64,000 bases of DNA, from NCBI GenBank assembly GCA_016110215.1, contig JADWQD010000011.1, positions 124,001 to 188,000 of the forward strand. Reading direction: 5' to 3'. Source of the DNA: Capronia americana. Taxonomy: Eukaryota > Ascomycota > Eurotiomycetes > Chaetothyriales > Herpotrichiellaceae. Positions 33,452 to 44,125 of this stretch are shown one piece after another; the stretch's first letter is position 1; every line of letters begins with the position of its first letter. The notes below the pieces were generated by a model. The model was given only the letters and a program-made list of their open reading frames with translations, did no database searches and was not told the origin of the DNA. A program made the translations under genes and the position numbers.

Positions 33452-35109
33452 ATGTCCGTTGAAGACGCGGTCACCGAGGGCCTTGCAGATCCCATGGACC
33501 ACAATGCCTCCGCCGCTGAGGATGCTAAGCGAATGCTGGCCGAGCTCGAAGGTGAGACAGCCTCTACAGACAAGCCTCAAGGAACAAATGGCGTAGAAAA
33601 GGAGGACAACGTCTCAAAGGTTGCGCCACAGGAAACAGAAACTGGCGCGAAGGAAGATGGCCAAGCCAAGAAGGCAGGCTACGATGACGCCGAAGATGAA
33701 AAGCGGGAGCGCCGTCAAGATCGTGGCGATCGTGGCGATCGTGGCCGCCGTGACTACAACGATCGAGGTCATCGCGGAGGTCGGGGCGATCGCAAGAACT
33801 ACCATGACCGGGGTCGGGATCGAGGCGATCATGATGGCAATAGGCCTCGCAACCATCGAGAGAACAACAAGTTTGATCCTACCACGAAAGGAGTCACTGA
33901 CGATCCGTCAGAAATCCGCAAACAGGTACAGGCCCATCCACCATTGTGGTTGAAGAAAGCTCACGCATCTTGCACAGGTTCATTTCTACTTTTCCGATTC
34001 CAACCTCCCCAGAGACAAATTTCTGTTTGGGTTGGTCGGAGGCATTGAGAACAAGCCTGTTCCACTCACAGAACTTTGTAAGTTCAAACGCATGCAACGC
34101 TTCCAACCCTTCGAGGCAGTCGTGGAAGCTCTCAAAGAATCCGATCAGGTCGAGCTTACGGACGACGATACGGCTGTGCGACGCAAAAAGCCACTGGAAG
34201 AAGACTTTTTCAAGGTGATTCCAGGAAAGTCCGATCCACGTACTGTGTATGTCAAGGGCTTCGGCGAGGAAACTCCCAGCTCCCAGTTCGATATCGAAGC
34301 ATTCTTTGACCCATACGGCCCGACCAAAGCAGTGCGACTGCGGCGCAATGACGAGAAGACGTTCAAGGGCAGCGTCTTCGTCGAGTTTGAGACCGAAGCA
34401 CTGGCAGAGGCCTTCCTAGCACTGGATCCCAAGCCCAAATACAAAGATCGAAACCTGCAGATCATGAGCAAGACAGAATATACGGCCAAGAAGGAGGAGG
34501 ACCTGAAGGCAGGCAGGATCACTTCCAATCAAGATGATCGTCGCGGTGCAAAGCAGGGCAATCGGGAGCAGCAGGGCAGCTGGGATCACGGCAAGCGCAA
34601 CCGAGACAGAGACGATGACAGAGACTGGAGGACCCGTCGGGATGAAGACCAGAAGCGTGGTTTCCGAGACGACAAGAGACGAGGCGACCGTGATCGGGGC
34701 GGTCGCGGTGGCCGTGGTGGCCGGCCTGAGTGGCGCGGGGGTGGCAGATCGAAGGCTCCAGAGACAGACGAGCGGTAAGTGTCATTCGATGGCGCGCGGC
34801 GGCCCAAGCTAACATTGACCAAGGGGTATCCCTACTATCAAATCCAGCGCACCCGAGAAGGATCCGGCTCGTGATGAAGCTCTTGCCAAGGCCAAGGCCG
34901 CGGTTGAAGCAGACATGAAGAAAGAGCAAGACGCACAGAACGCGGAAAACAACGTCGAGACAACAGATCAAGATCGTGGCACCGGTGCAGAGGCCACTGC
35001 TGGGAAAAAGCGCGGACGTGAGGACGATGAAGCTGAGGTCGAAGGGGACCGTGAGGTCAAGAAGGCCAATACCACGACGGAACCAAAGGTGGTGGAAGCC
35101 GAGTCATAG
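33452..35109 (+). CDS. La ribonucleoprotein homolog (La motif + RRM)
   Basis: RNA-binding chaperone of RNA polymerase III transcripts that binds 3' UUU-OH; nuclear. Exons 33452-33925, 33978-34774, 34824-35109; 518 residues. Order: acidic N-terminus; Arg/Asp/Gly-rich RD/RGG segment (about 85-140) placed before the La motif; La motif starting VHFYFSDSNLPRDKFLF at 159-175 through about 235; RRM at about 246-323 with RTVYVKGFG (RNP2-like) and KGSVFVEF (RNP1); then a long basic, RG-rich tail and acidic/KR-rich C-terminus (KKRGREDDE, likely nuclear localisation). The first exon-exon junction falls exactly at the start of the La motif. Family normally around 300-500 residues, so this is a long fungal form. 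Confidence 0.93.
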
Positions 35110-35564
35110 CATCAAGCATCCAACATGTACGTCGTTTCATATGGGAAGGGACCTGGAGAGGAGGGTGCAGTCACCGTTACTGCCAAAGTCCTCCTGGATA
35201 CAGTGATATCTGGCATCATACCCACCTGGCGTTCTGAGCTCTGCGGAAAAAAGTGTGTTTTCGGGTAGGGCCACCAGCAAACTTCGGATATGGGAGGCAT
35301 GCTTGCCTTTACGTGGGCATTACGAATTGAACATGCTAGCAATAGACGAATTATGGTCTTGCATTAAAAGCACAATTAGCTGTCTTGATAGACCACCTCC
35401 ACCACAGCTTGTGGGCGCCAGCACGTTGGGGCGTCCAGCAGGCGGCGCGCAAACATCCCTATTTTGCTGTTTGGGAATTCACTGTTTGGTCGCACGCCCT
35501 ACAAAGGTGCCTCTGTGATTTCTCTCACCAGAGATTCTGTTCTGCAGACAACCATCATCCCACA
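35110..35564. other. Intergenic stretch
   Basis: Between La protein and the cyclin gene on the same strand. Open frames run into the cyclin gene's first exon without an ATG that looks used; the stretch should be 3' end plus promoter. Confidence 0.5.
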
Positions 35565-37569
35565 ATGTCGTCACCCTCTCAAAAAGGCATGCGGCTCACA
35601 ATGGGCGAGAGCGACGAGGCTGCCGGCACCGGAGAAACCTCGGTCCGAAGTTCAAGCCGTGAATCTTCAAACTCGCCTCTGTCATTGCCTTCAACCATCG
35701 ACCAGCCAAGTGCAGCACCACCCACAGACAGTCTTCGTGAAACAAATTCACAGCGAACCGGAAGGAACTCAAACTTGGTGGTAAATTTTTCCTGCATCGG
35801 GAGAACTCTCTACGAGTTCGAGACATCCTCATTACCAGCACTACCTTACGACAGCGAGTGTGAATGTGGCGGCATCTCACCTCACTACCACAACCGCGGT
35901 CGTCTTCATGACGAGATGAATGGGACGCATCCGCCTATTGGCCCTCGTGGCGAGGTGAATAACACTGCTCCAGCGTCACCCGCCACAGCACCATCAGGTG
36001 GCTCGGCGCCGAAGCGACCGGGGGCACTAGCAAATTACGTTCAAGTCGCAAAGTCCTATGTCTTTGAGCAGGAGATCCAGAACCGTCTGAGAGAGAATGG
36101 GGTCAGTCAAGCGCGAGAGGATAACATCCGGCTGGCGGGCGTTCAGTGGATTGACAATGTGCGGAGGGCGTTGAAGTTGTGAGTCTCGCCACTACTTTGT
36201 CCTTGCTTTGTTTTTAGTTACTGCGCGGACTCGACTCGGAAAACATCGCAGCTCGGACGTTTTCTTCTCGAGTCTCGGCGCGCTTGATGTTCAAGGCATT
36301 CTCGAGTCACGAATCAACAAGGACATCGACTGACTTTACGAATGATCATCCAGACCAGTCCGAACATTCAACACCGCCGTGGTCTACTACCACAAATTTC
36401 GTCTCCAGCACTCCGACGGCGAGTACAGCTTCGTGGTAAGTTGCCTGCACATAGATGGCAATCATCCGCCACTTTATTCCTGGCTCTAGCATGCTGACAC
36501 TTCCATGACAGGACGCCTCCGCGGCAGCTCTCTTTGCGGCCTGCAAGATCGAAGACACGCTCAAGAAATCTCGAGACATTCTCTGCGCAGCACACAACCT
36601 CAAAGCATCTCGGAATGAACAACTCTCACCAGACGACCAGGTAAGTCCTCGGGCTTGGCCCACATATGGTTGATTTGCGCTTTACTCCGCCCTCACCTGC
36701 ATCTCTACCGTCATTTGTCTAACCGTGAATATCAGTTCTTCGAACATCACTCCCGCACCATCATCGGCCTCGAACGCCTCATGCTCGAAGCCTCTGGCTT
36801 TGACTTCCGCAATCGCCACCCGCAGGACTTCCTGATCAAACTACTCAAACACTATGGTTTCCAAAAGACCTCTTCCGTCGTAAAACTGGCATACACAATC
36901 TCTCTCGACCTCTACCGCACATGGGCTCCCGTCAAACAAACCACCGCCGTCATGGCGTTTGCGTGCCTCGAACTTGCAGGCCGTCTGCTGGACGAGGAAT
37001 TCGAACCCGTGTGGAAAGGACAAGATTATGAAGAGTGGAGGGTCGAGCGCGGCATGGTCATGGAGACACTCCTCGATCTTCTGGAACTGTACACCCACCA
37101 CCGTAACCAGAGCGTGATTGGGCCAGAATTTCCCGTCGATCGGTTCCTCGAGGTGCGCATCCCCCTTAACCAGGAGAGCTTGGAGAAGAAGATCCCGAGA
37201 TTCACCGCTTGGGTTGAGACCGACGACGAGGACGAGGCGGCGGCAGCGATGGCAGCGAACGGCGTTAACGGCGTTAATGGCGCGAAAAAGAACTTTAACG
37301 TCAGTGCCAGCGTCAGTCCTAGGGACGTGCCCAGTCCGAGACGCGGGAGTACCAATCCGAATACGAACAGCAATGCCGGGACCAGTGCTGCTGGGTCTGG
37401 GCCTGTGGCTGGTGTCGCGACAGGAGACACCAGACCCGCTCCCAGTGCTGTCATTGGCGTCAGACAGCGCGTGGGCGAGAGAGGCAGGGAAGGCACCGTG
37501 CGGTTCATTCTCAACCCTGCTAGGGAGCGGGAGGAGCGGGAAATCGTGGACTTGTTCATGAATCCGTGA
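35565..37569 (+). CDS. Cyclin, CTD kinase subunit beta (Ctk2)-like
   Basis: Regulatory cyclin of the CTDK-I complex that phosphorylates the RNA polymerase II C-terminal domain; nuclear. Exons 35565-36178, 36354-36435, 36512-36640, 36736-37569; 552 residues. After a disordered Ser/Pro-rich N-terminus (about 1-160), the cyclin fold starts at YVFEQEIQNRLRENGVSQARED and continues with the cyclin-box core DASAAALFAACKIEDTLKKSRD; a second cyclin fold (RHPQDFLIKLLKHYGF... AFACLELAGRLLDE) follows. The C-terminal tail is low complexity with NGVNGVNG and SPRRGS. Intron 1 is 175 nt, the longest in the window. Assignment to Ctk2 rather than another cyclin rests on these motifs; confidence in cyclin itself is high. 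Confidence 0.86.
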
Positions 37570-38285
37570 GTTCAGCTATGGAGGACTTTACTTACTACGT
37601 TGCTTGTTTCGGCGGCGGCGGCGGCGGCGGCGTTGGCTATCAACATGCTTGTTGGATCGGCTCGGTGTGTTTGAAATTGGCCGCACATGAGGGCCGGGTA
37701 CGGGGTACGAGGTACGGCGGGTGTACTGTGGTACTGTGAACTGTGCGAGCCGCTGCTTCCTTCACACTTCGTTGGTTTATTGTGGGAGGGAGGCTGTCCA
37801 TAGGTTCGATCATGTCTGCGTTCTCTGCATGCAAGCGGGGCAGGGCGGGAGGGCGCTCCGTCTCCAGGATCAGCTCGGCCCAGGCAAAGGCATTTGCGTT
37901 GCGTTGACATCAGGCTTAATCCAGGGCGGGATGTAATAATAGGGCAGCCCCGGAGCACGTGGATTCAATATGAATGGAATGAACTGTGTCCAACTCGAAG
38001 GCGTCCATGTCCAGCCGTCCTACGTGAGATCGATAGACTAAGTACCCAAAAACCACGGCATCCTATATTCCTATGCCTCCTGCCTACTTATATACCAGAG
38101 AGAGCATGTCTCCCCATTCCGCAAGAAACACACGCACCAACACTCCCTCGCGCGTGCGTATATAAGCACGCTTACGTTCCTGAGGCCACTGCACCCTCCT
38201 CACTGATCAGCCGGATCCCACCCTTGCCTCCCTCTGGGACTTCGATCCTCATCCTCAACGCCCCCGCCCATTCGGCCGGTCCCTT
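37570..38285. other. Convergent intergenic region with (GGC)n tract
   Basis: Between the stop codons of the cyclin and Exo70 genes. Includes a run of GGC triplets at 37611-37632. No gene supported. Confidence 0.55.
37611..37632 (+). repeat. (GGC)7 microsatellite
   Basis: Uninterrupted GGC triplets 40 bp after the cyclin stop codon, so in the 3' untranslated region. Confidence 0.8.
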
Positions 38286-40187
38286 CTAGAGACTGGCCAA
38301 CATGGCCGACAACGCCCCTTTGTCGTACCGCACGACTTTGCCCTTGCCCTTGTCGACCTCGTGGTACCGATCCCAGAAGCGCGCGTACAGCGGCTCGATC
38401 AGGCTTTGGATCTCCCGCGCCAGGCCCGCGCGCACTTCGCTCTCCATGTGCAGCGACTTGTGGCGCGAGACCAACTCGTCGAAGCTGGCGTTGAAGAGCC
38501 GGAACTTCTCCTTGATCTTGTCCTTGTCCTTGCTGCTCAGCGACTTGATGATGCTCGTCGAGTCGATGGCCGGGCCCTGGCCCGACGACAACGGCCGCGA
38601 GCCAGAGGTCTGGATCTGGTCGAACAGGTGGTTCGCCGGGTCGCGCCACGCCGTGAGGTACAGCGACGAGCCGGCCTTTCTGTAGGACTCGAGTTTGGCG
38701 TTGTGCGGAGAGATGCCCAGATAGCGGGCTAGATCTGGAGAGGATTGCACCGCCCGGGTGAGGACCGCAATATTGTTAAGCTGGAAGATCCCCTGGAGGG
38801 GCTTCTTCGGGTGGAGGGCCTGAGAGCGCGCGTTAAGGGTAGTGAGTAGCCCATCGACCAGGTCAACCAGGTAGTGGGAGAGGAGGGTCGGGTTTTCGGT
38901 CGAGGGCGTTAGTTCGAGGTTGAGAGTCGACTGGGAGGCCATTCCAGGGGCGGACTTCCAGTTCCCATCGCCGATGGAGGACAGGAGAGCGAGGACGGGG
39001 CGATCGAAGGTCGCGATGTTTTGGAGTCGGGTTGCGGTCTGGGACACGAGAGGGATCGTGTTGCCGTCGGGCGGCAGCGCCGAGATCCCCTCGGCTTGCC
39101 TCTTGGTTTGTGTGAGGATCTCACTCAGGGACGAGCGGGCGGTGTCGCGCAATGGGCGCAGGGCTTCGGCAAATTGTGGTCGGAGTTGACCAGTCCGTTG
39201 CTCGAGCCGATAGCTGAGTGGTGTCACGAGGTCCAGAATTTCATAGGCGAGGAAACAGTCGCTCAAGATGCGCGGCTTGATGACATTGTTCAGGTCGGAC
39301 ATTGTGCGCGAGAAGGTCGCCATGGTCTTGCCACAGGTCAAGCTCAAGACGCGGCCAGAGTCGTTGCGAAATATCCGCGACGTGTTCTCCGCTTCTGCAA
39401 GAAACATGCCTTCGACGGCTTTCGCGTAGGCCCCAACGCCGCTTGAACCTTCACGGTAGACGCCGGTGTCGTCGCCTCGTCGTTTCGACGTCATGATCGA
39501 CGCTGTTGCCAGGTTCTGCAGACTGCCTTGAAGGTAGTCACCTCTGAGTTCTGCGTATATTCGGGCTGCGACATCATCGTCACGTTGACCCATTCGAGCA
39601 GATTGGGCCCCGGCTGAAGCGATTGCCACGGCTATCTGATTTAGGCTCTGCACCTTCTCGTTGGAGAATGTAGGGAACGGTATTTGTTTAGTGATATAAT
39701 GTAGTGGTTCGACGGTCTGGGAATCCTCCTGTACCATTTGCCGATACATGTCACTCAATTGATTGACGCCCGTCGTCAGCAGACTGTGAAATTCGGATAT
39801 AGCTTGCTGGTTAGATCGCATGTTTGTGGAATTCATGTCGGTGAGAGCCTTGTCCACGCGCTTCAAGGCGCCCAGATATTGTGGCAGTCCGGCACTCTTG
39901 GGACCTGCTCGGATGATGCCCTCCTCGCGACCTCGGGAATCCAGAGGCTGTTTAAGCTTTTCGATGGCTTCATTGACCTTCTCGATGTTTCGACTCGTGA
40001 TCTGGAGCTGTTGCGTGTTGGCGTAGATGGGCCCGATGGCATCCTTGACGATCTTGCCGCTCGCATCGAGGCGTGACAGACTGGCGGCAATCCGCTTGGT
40101 GAGGTCCTTGGTCTTGCCCAAAGAGGCCAGCAGGACCTCAACCTCGGCGCTCTCTTCCGCAAAGGCGGCATTCTTGGGACCAGCCAT
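38286..40187 (-). CDS. EXO70: Exocyst complex component Exo70
   Basis: Subunit of the exocyst, which tethers secretory vesicles at the plasma membrane; Exo70 binds PI(4,5)P2 and Rho GTPases. Single exon, 633 residues, the usual fungal length. The protein is almost all helical: N-terminal coiled coil at about 10-80 (VEVLLASLGKTKDLTKRIAASL), a conserved block near 130-165 (EFHSLLTTGVNQLSDMYRQ), LNNIAVLTRAV in the C domain and a basic C-terminus ending WDRYHEVDKGKGKVVRYDKGALSAMLASL (residues about 605-633), which carries the lipid-binding patch in characterised homologs. The ATG at 40187 fits the family start. Confidence 0.93.
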   Translation of the reverse strand: MAGPKNAAFAEESAEVEVLLASLGKTKDLTKRIAASLSRLDASGKIVKDAIGPIYANTQQLQITSRNIEKVNEAIEKLKQPLDSRGREEGIIRAGPKSAGLPQYLGALKRVDKALTDMNSTNMRSNQQAISEFHSLLTTGVNQLSDMYRQMVQEDSQTVEPLHYITKQIPFPTFSNEKVQSLNQIAVAIASAGAQSARMGQRDDDVAARIYAELRGDYLQGSLQNLATASIMTSKRRGDDTGVYREGSSGVGAYAKAVEGMFLAEAENTSRIFRNDSGRVLSLTCGKTMATFSRTMSDLNNVIKPRILSDCFLAYEILDLVTPLSYRLEQRTGQLRPQFAEALRPLRDTARSSLSEILTQTKRQAEGISALPPDGNTIPLVSQTATRLQNIATFDRPVLALLSSIGDGNWKSAPGMASQSTLNLELTPSTENPTLLSHYLVDLVDGLLTTLNARSQALHPKKPLQGIFQLNNIAVLTRAVQSSPDLARYLGISPHNAKLESYRKAGSSLYLTAWRDPANHLFDQIQTSGSRPLSSGQGPAIDSTSIIKSLSSKDKDKIKEKFRLFNASFDELVSRHKSLHMESEVRAGLAREIQSLIEPLYARFWDRYHEVDKGKGKVVRYDKGALSAMLASL

Positions 40188-40715
40188 CGTCAGGACGTGC
40201 TTGTTACCAAATAATCAGGTCTGAAGCACCCTTCAAAATGTCGTACTGCGCATCACCAACTGGACGTTCTAGGCGATCTTCGCGGCGCCATAACGGTTGA
40301 AACGAGAGACTACTGCCTAACAGGTGCTGGTTGACTGGTTCGAGGGTTTTGGATATATCTGATAGTGAAGGGGATGGAAACGAAGTAAGACCAATGAGCC
40401 ATGCAGTCCGAGGGGCTGTAGTCTGTAGTTGGGCTGCCACGCTGCTTTGACCTAACGGCTGACCTTCCCGCGCTGGGGCTAGTCCAGGCACCGGGGCCGT
40501 CGCGTTGCCAAAGCTCGGCGTGGTCGGAAGCAAGATCCACTGCCTAAACGAAAACGTCATTACGATGCGCCCTCAACAAAATCCTGCATGCCACACTCCC
40601 ACCGCAAGGTGAGCATGATTGCCAGGGGTGCGTGTTGACTTTTGGTCTTCCACGTGGCGCATAAAGCATGGATCTTGACATCCGATAGTATCTTCTTTGC
40701 AGCGCTCTCCCGACC
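40188..40715. promoter_or_regulatory. Divergent promoter of Exo70 and cytosolic PLA2
   Basis: Head-to-head region of 528 bp between two core genes, no gene inside. No specific operator recognised. Confidence 0.5.
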
Positions 40716-43184
40716 ATGGGCGCTGCAAGGCTTCTGAATGCCGCGTCCCGCCTGCGGTATCCGGCCATTGCAGTTGCTGCCGCTGCCACATGCGCCGGCA
40801 TCCACAGCTCGACGCGGCGAAGCAATGTAGTCAGGCTCGACAGCCCTCCAAGCCCACACGTCCCTCAAGATGCCTCCCTCGTCGCGTACGGCCGTCGCCT
40901 ACAGAGCCATTATGCTCAAGTCGAAGATCCTAAGCATGCTACCAAAAGAGGCGATGCTGCGCTCATCGACCAGAGCAATGACCCCGACCGATACGTCCCT
41001 CTCTTCGAAAGCGACGACGAGAACTCGTGGGCTCTATTCTCAAGAAACTTCGATAATGTCGCAGATGGCATTGCCAGGATAGAATGGGGCACCCTGGGCG
41101 ACAAGATAGTCGACTGGGTTGTACCCAACTGGGCTAAGATTCTGCCCGATGGGTTCGCGAAGCTCCAATTCGAGCTGTCCATGGAGCCCGGGAGTCTGGC
41201 CGATGAAATATGGCAAGAGGCGCATGACCCGTCCATCAACCCTGAGATTACGTGGAACGCAACCGTCCGTGTCGGAGAATCGCTCGGCAAGGATGAGCTA
41301 GAATTTCGACGGAAACGGAGACAATATGTCGTCAGAGCATTAGCCAAATACCTCGGTATCGACGAAAACGATATTCACCCTGATGATGTGCCGACAATCG
41401 CCATGTGCGGCTCTGGCGGTGGTCTTCGAGCAATGGTGGCAGGGACCAGCAGCTACCTCTCTGCGCAAGAGGCTGGTCTCTTCGACTGCGTGACATACAC
41501 CGCCGGCGTCAGCGGTAGTTGTTGGCTACAGACGTTATTCTACTCGTCGTTGGGGAAGCAGGATCACAGACAGCTGCTCAAGCACATCAAGTCGCGCATC
41601 GGGACACACATCGCGTTCCCTCCGCCAGCGTTGAAGCTCGTGACCTGTGCTCCAACCAACAAGTTCATCCTCAGTGGTTTCATCGAGAAGCTTAAGGGAG
41701 ACCCGGGCGCCTCTTTTGGATTGGTCGACATCTACAGCCTGCTTCTTGCCGCGAGACTCCTGGTCCCCCATGGTGATCTGGCAGTGAATGATGCCGATCT
41801 AAAATTGTCCAACCAGCGCATGTACATCGAGAATGGCCAGTACCCCATGCCAATCTATACGGCCGTACGGCACGAGATACCGATTGATGCGGAGAAACAG
41901 GAGGCTGCCAAACACGATTTGGCACTCAAGCAGAAGGCCAAGGAGGTCGCAAGGAAAGAGGCATGGTTCCAATGGTTCGAGATGCATCCCTGGGAAGTCT
42001 GGTGCGAAGAATTTGGTGCTGGCATACCCACCTGGAGTCTGGGACGACCGTTCAAAAATGGACAGAATGTGATCCCCGAAACCGGTGTTACATTGCCAGA
42101 GATCCGACAGAGTCTCCTTCTTGGGATCTGGGGCTCAGCCTTTTGTGCCACGTTATCCCACTACTACAAGGAGATCAAGCCCGCGCTCCTAGGCATGGTC
42201 GGCTTCGATGGGATCAATATGCTCCTCGAAGGGAAGAACGAAGACCTCATCAAAATCCACCCCATCGACCCGGCCACGATTCCTAACTTCGTCCGTGGCA
42301 TGGATGGGCAACTCCCGTCAACTTGCCCCGACTCCGTCTTCAAGACAGACCACCTTCAGCTGATGGACGCCGGAATGTCCAACAACCTCCCGATCTACCC
42401 TCTGCTCCGGCCCGGCCGTGATGTGGACATCCTTATCGCCTTCGACGCCTCGGCAGACATTCAAAAGGAGAATTGGCTCTCCGTGGTTGATGGCTACACT
42501 CGCCAACGCGGCATCAAAGGCTGGCCTGTCGGGGCAGGCTGGCCCAAAGCCTCTTCCAAGCCACAGGAGGACGCGAAAGCACTAGCAGAGGCAGAGGCGA
42601 GCTCACCCCAAGTAGCAGCCACGAAGCTGGCCGAAGCCAGAGAAGACGATCGCCAGCAAAAGGCAGTGGCGGCATCATCATCGGAAGGAAAGAGCAACGC
42701 CCCAGAAAGCCCGACTACAGGCTCTGCGCCCGATGCCGCCAGCGCCCTTGGACCGTGTACCGTCTGGGTCGGTAGCAAAGTTGAACGGTCCAGCGATGAA
42801 GAGCCGCCTCCATCTAAGACTCTCGATTGGGAAGTTCCCGACACCGACACGGAAGATCCAAGTTCACCGCAGTTTCAACTCATGAGCCCCGACGCCGGAC
42901 TGGCAGTGATCTACTTTCCATTACTACCTCACCCCAAAGTTCCGGGCGTCGACCCGGACAAGTCGGATTTTCTGTCGACGTGGAATTTTATATACACTCC
43001 CGAGCAAGTCGACAAAGTGGTCGAACTGGCCAGAACCAATTTTAGCGAGGGCGAGGAAAAGGTCAGGCGGACCGTGCGGGCAGTTTATGAAAGAAAGAAG
43101 AAGCAGAGGAGGGACCGAGAGGAGAGAATGAAGGGCAAGGAGTGGAAGTGGAGGATGAGAAAGGCCGGGGATTGCTTTGCTTGA
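40716..43184 (+). CDS. Cytosolic phospholipase A2 (group IV-like)
   Basis: Lysophospholipase/PLA2-type acyl hydrolase releasing fatty acids from phospholipids. Single exon, 822 residues. The N-terminal 35 residues are Arg/Ala-rich and may target mitochondria. Catalytic core: oxyanion stretch CGSGGGLRAM at 231-240, nucleophile elbow GVSGSCW with S266 and the catalytic aspartate in LMDAGMSNNLP (D551). This Ser-Asp dyad defines cPLA2. There is no C2 domain; the region before the core resembles fungal PlaA-type proteins. A low-complexity Ala/Ser/Glu insertion lies at about 610-690 and a basic Arg/Lys-rich tail ends the protein. Divergent from Exo70. Confidence 0.92.
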   Translation: MGAARLLNAASRLRYPAIAVAAAATCAGIHSSTRRSNVVRLDSPPSPHVPQDASLVAYGRRLQSHYAQVEDPKHATKRGDAALIDQSNDPDRYVPLFESDDENSWALFSRNFDNVADGIARIEWGTLGDKIVDWVVPNWAKILPDGFAKLQFELSMEPGSLADEIWQEAHDPSINPEITWNATVRVGESLGKDELEFRRKRRQYVVRALAKYLGIDENDIHPDDVPTIAMCGSGGGLRAMVAGTSSYLSAQEAGLFDCVTYTAGVSGSCWLQTLFYSSLGKQDHRQLLKHIKSRIGTHIAFPPPALKLVTCAPTNKFILSGFIEKLKGDPGASFGLVDIYSLLLAARLLVPHGDLAVNDADLKLSNQRMYIENGQYPMPIYTAVRHEIPIDAEKQEAAKHDLALKQKAKEVARKEAWFQWFEMHPWEVWCEEFGAGIPTWSLGRPFKNGQNVIPETGVTLPEIRQSLLLGIWGSAFCATLSHYYKEIKPALLGMVGFDGINMLLEGKNEDLIKIHPIDPATIPNFVRGMDGQLPSTCPDSVFKTDHLQLMDAGMSNNLPIYPLLRPGRDVDILIAFDASADIQKENWLSVVDGYTRQRGIKGWPVGAGWPKASSKPQEDAKALAEAEASSPQVAATKLAEAREDDRQQKAVAASSSEGKSNAPESPTTGSAPDAASALGPCTVWVGSKVERSSDEEPPPSKTLDWEVPDTDTEDPSSPQFQLMSPDAGLAVIYFPLLPHPKVPGVDPDKSDFLSTWNFIYTPEQVDKVVELARTNFSEGEEKVRRTVRAVYERKKKQRRDREERMKGKEWKWRMRKAGDCFA

Positions 43185-43582
43185 TTCAAATCTGTGTTTC
43201 GCCTTCGAGGTGCCCGAGCACTTGTCATGCTTGTCGCATAGCTGATTCCGACACTGGGCAATGATGATACATTGCCTGACTTGCACGATGAATTGACGTG
43301 TCAGTCCAAGTCACATCATCGGTGGATATCAGCGCTGGCCCGTTGCCCTTGCGCTGGCCGCGGGAATCCGGCATCTACCCATCCACCCCACAAGTTGGTA
43401 TCCTCCCCCCACAGTGATGTCTCATGCCCGGGAGTGAGAATCCGGTTCAGATCGAGCCTTGTCGGTACAGCGGCTAGCCAGCCAGCCACTGCCGCCAATA
43501 TGACGTCCCGCGCTCACCAAATCTCACAATCCAGTAAACTGATATGATCTGAGCTGATCCAATCCACTCTGATTCGACCATC
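43185..43582. other. Convergent intergenic region
   Basis: Between the stop of the phospholipase gene and the stop of the small minus-strand gene. No gene supported. Confidence 0.5.
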
Positions 43583-44125
43583 TCAGTACAACCCAATCGT
43601 GATATCGCCTCTCACCCGCGCCGTCAAGTGCACCTCAGCCTCCAAATCAAGCTTGATCCCGACCATCAACGCCGCAGGCTTGAGATTGCCATTCTCATCC
43701 GTCGCTCCCTTGAGCAAGCTTCCTATTGTGCTTGCTGCGTCAGCGTCGCTGTCCGGTGCAACGAACAAAGACGGAGCCCGAGATGGGAAGGGAAGGAAGG
43801 GGCAAGCACGTCAAGGACGAGAGGGAGTGATTGAAAGGTTAAACGAGCGCGCATACTTACCAGCCGGTTGTGCCAGCGAATCCGACGTCGGCGGAAGAGC
43901 TAATTGCGTGGGCCCGTTCATGGTCGTCAAGGCCTTACGCTTCCCAGTAGCTTGGCCGTCCTCGCTTCCACTTGCGCTGCCTGCATAATCTTTGTCCGTG
44001 GCGGTGATTCCGTAGGCGGCTCTAAAGATGACGGCGTCAGAACGTGGACTTGCAGAGAAGGTTGCATCGGATCCAGGTCAGAATGGGGCCGTTTGACTGG
44101 TACGGTTTACTTACGGAGCAGACAT
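43583..44125 (-). CDS. Small conserved-looking fungal protein with 11-nt first exon
   Basis: Function unknown. Exons in coding order: 44125-44115 (11 nt), 44048-43861, 43734-43583; 116 residues. The first donor is a perfect GTAAGT directly after ATG-TCT-GCT-CC, the intron has a TTCTGAC branch site and ends CAAG. The second donor is also GTAAGT. The product has a Gly/Ser-rich N-terminal half, then GSLLKGATDENGNLKPAAL and an amphipathic ending KLDLEAEVHLTARVRGDITIGLY, a pattern of alternating charged and hydrophobic residues seen at the C-termini of small fungal proteins. The tiny first exon makes it easy to miss. If the first exon is wrong, an internal ATG at 43921 would give 70 residues. Confidence 0.62.

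Noticed and set aside
33720..33760. GATCGTGGC-type repeats in the La gene as a minisatellite
   Set aside because: They encode the Arg/Asp/Gly repeats of the protein in frame, so they are part of the coding sequence rather than a separate element.
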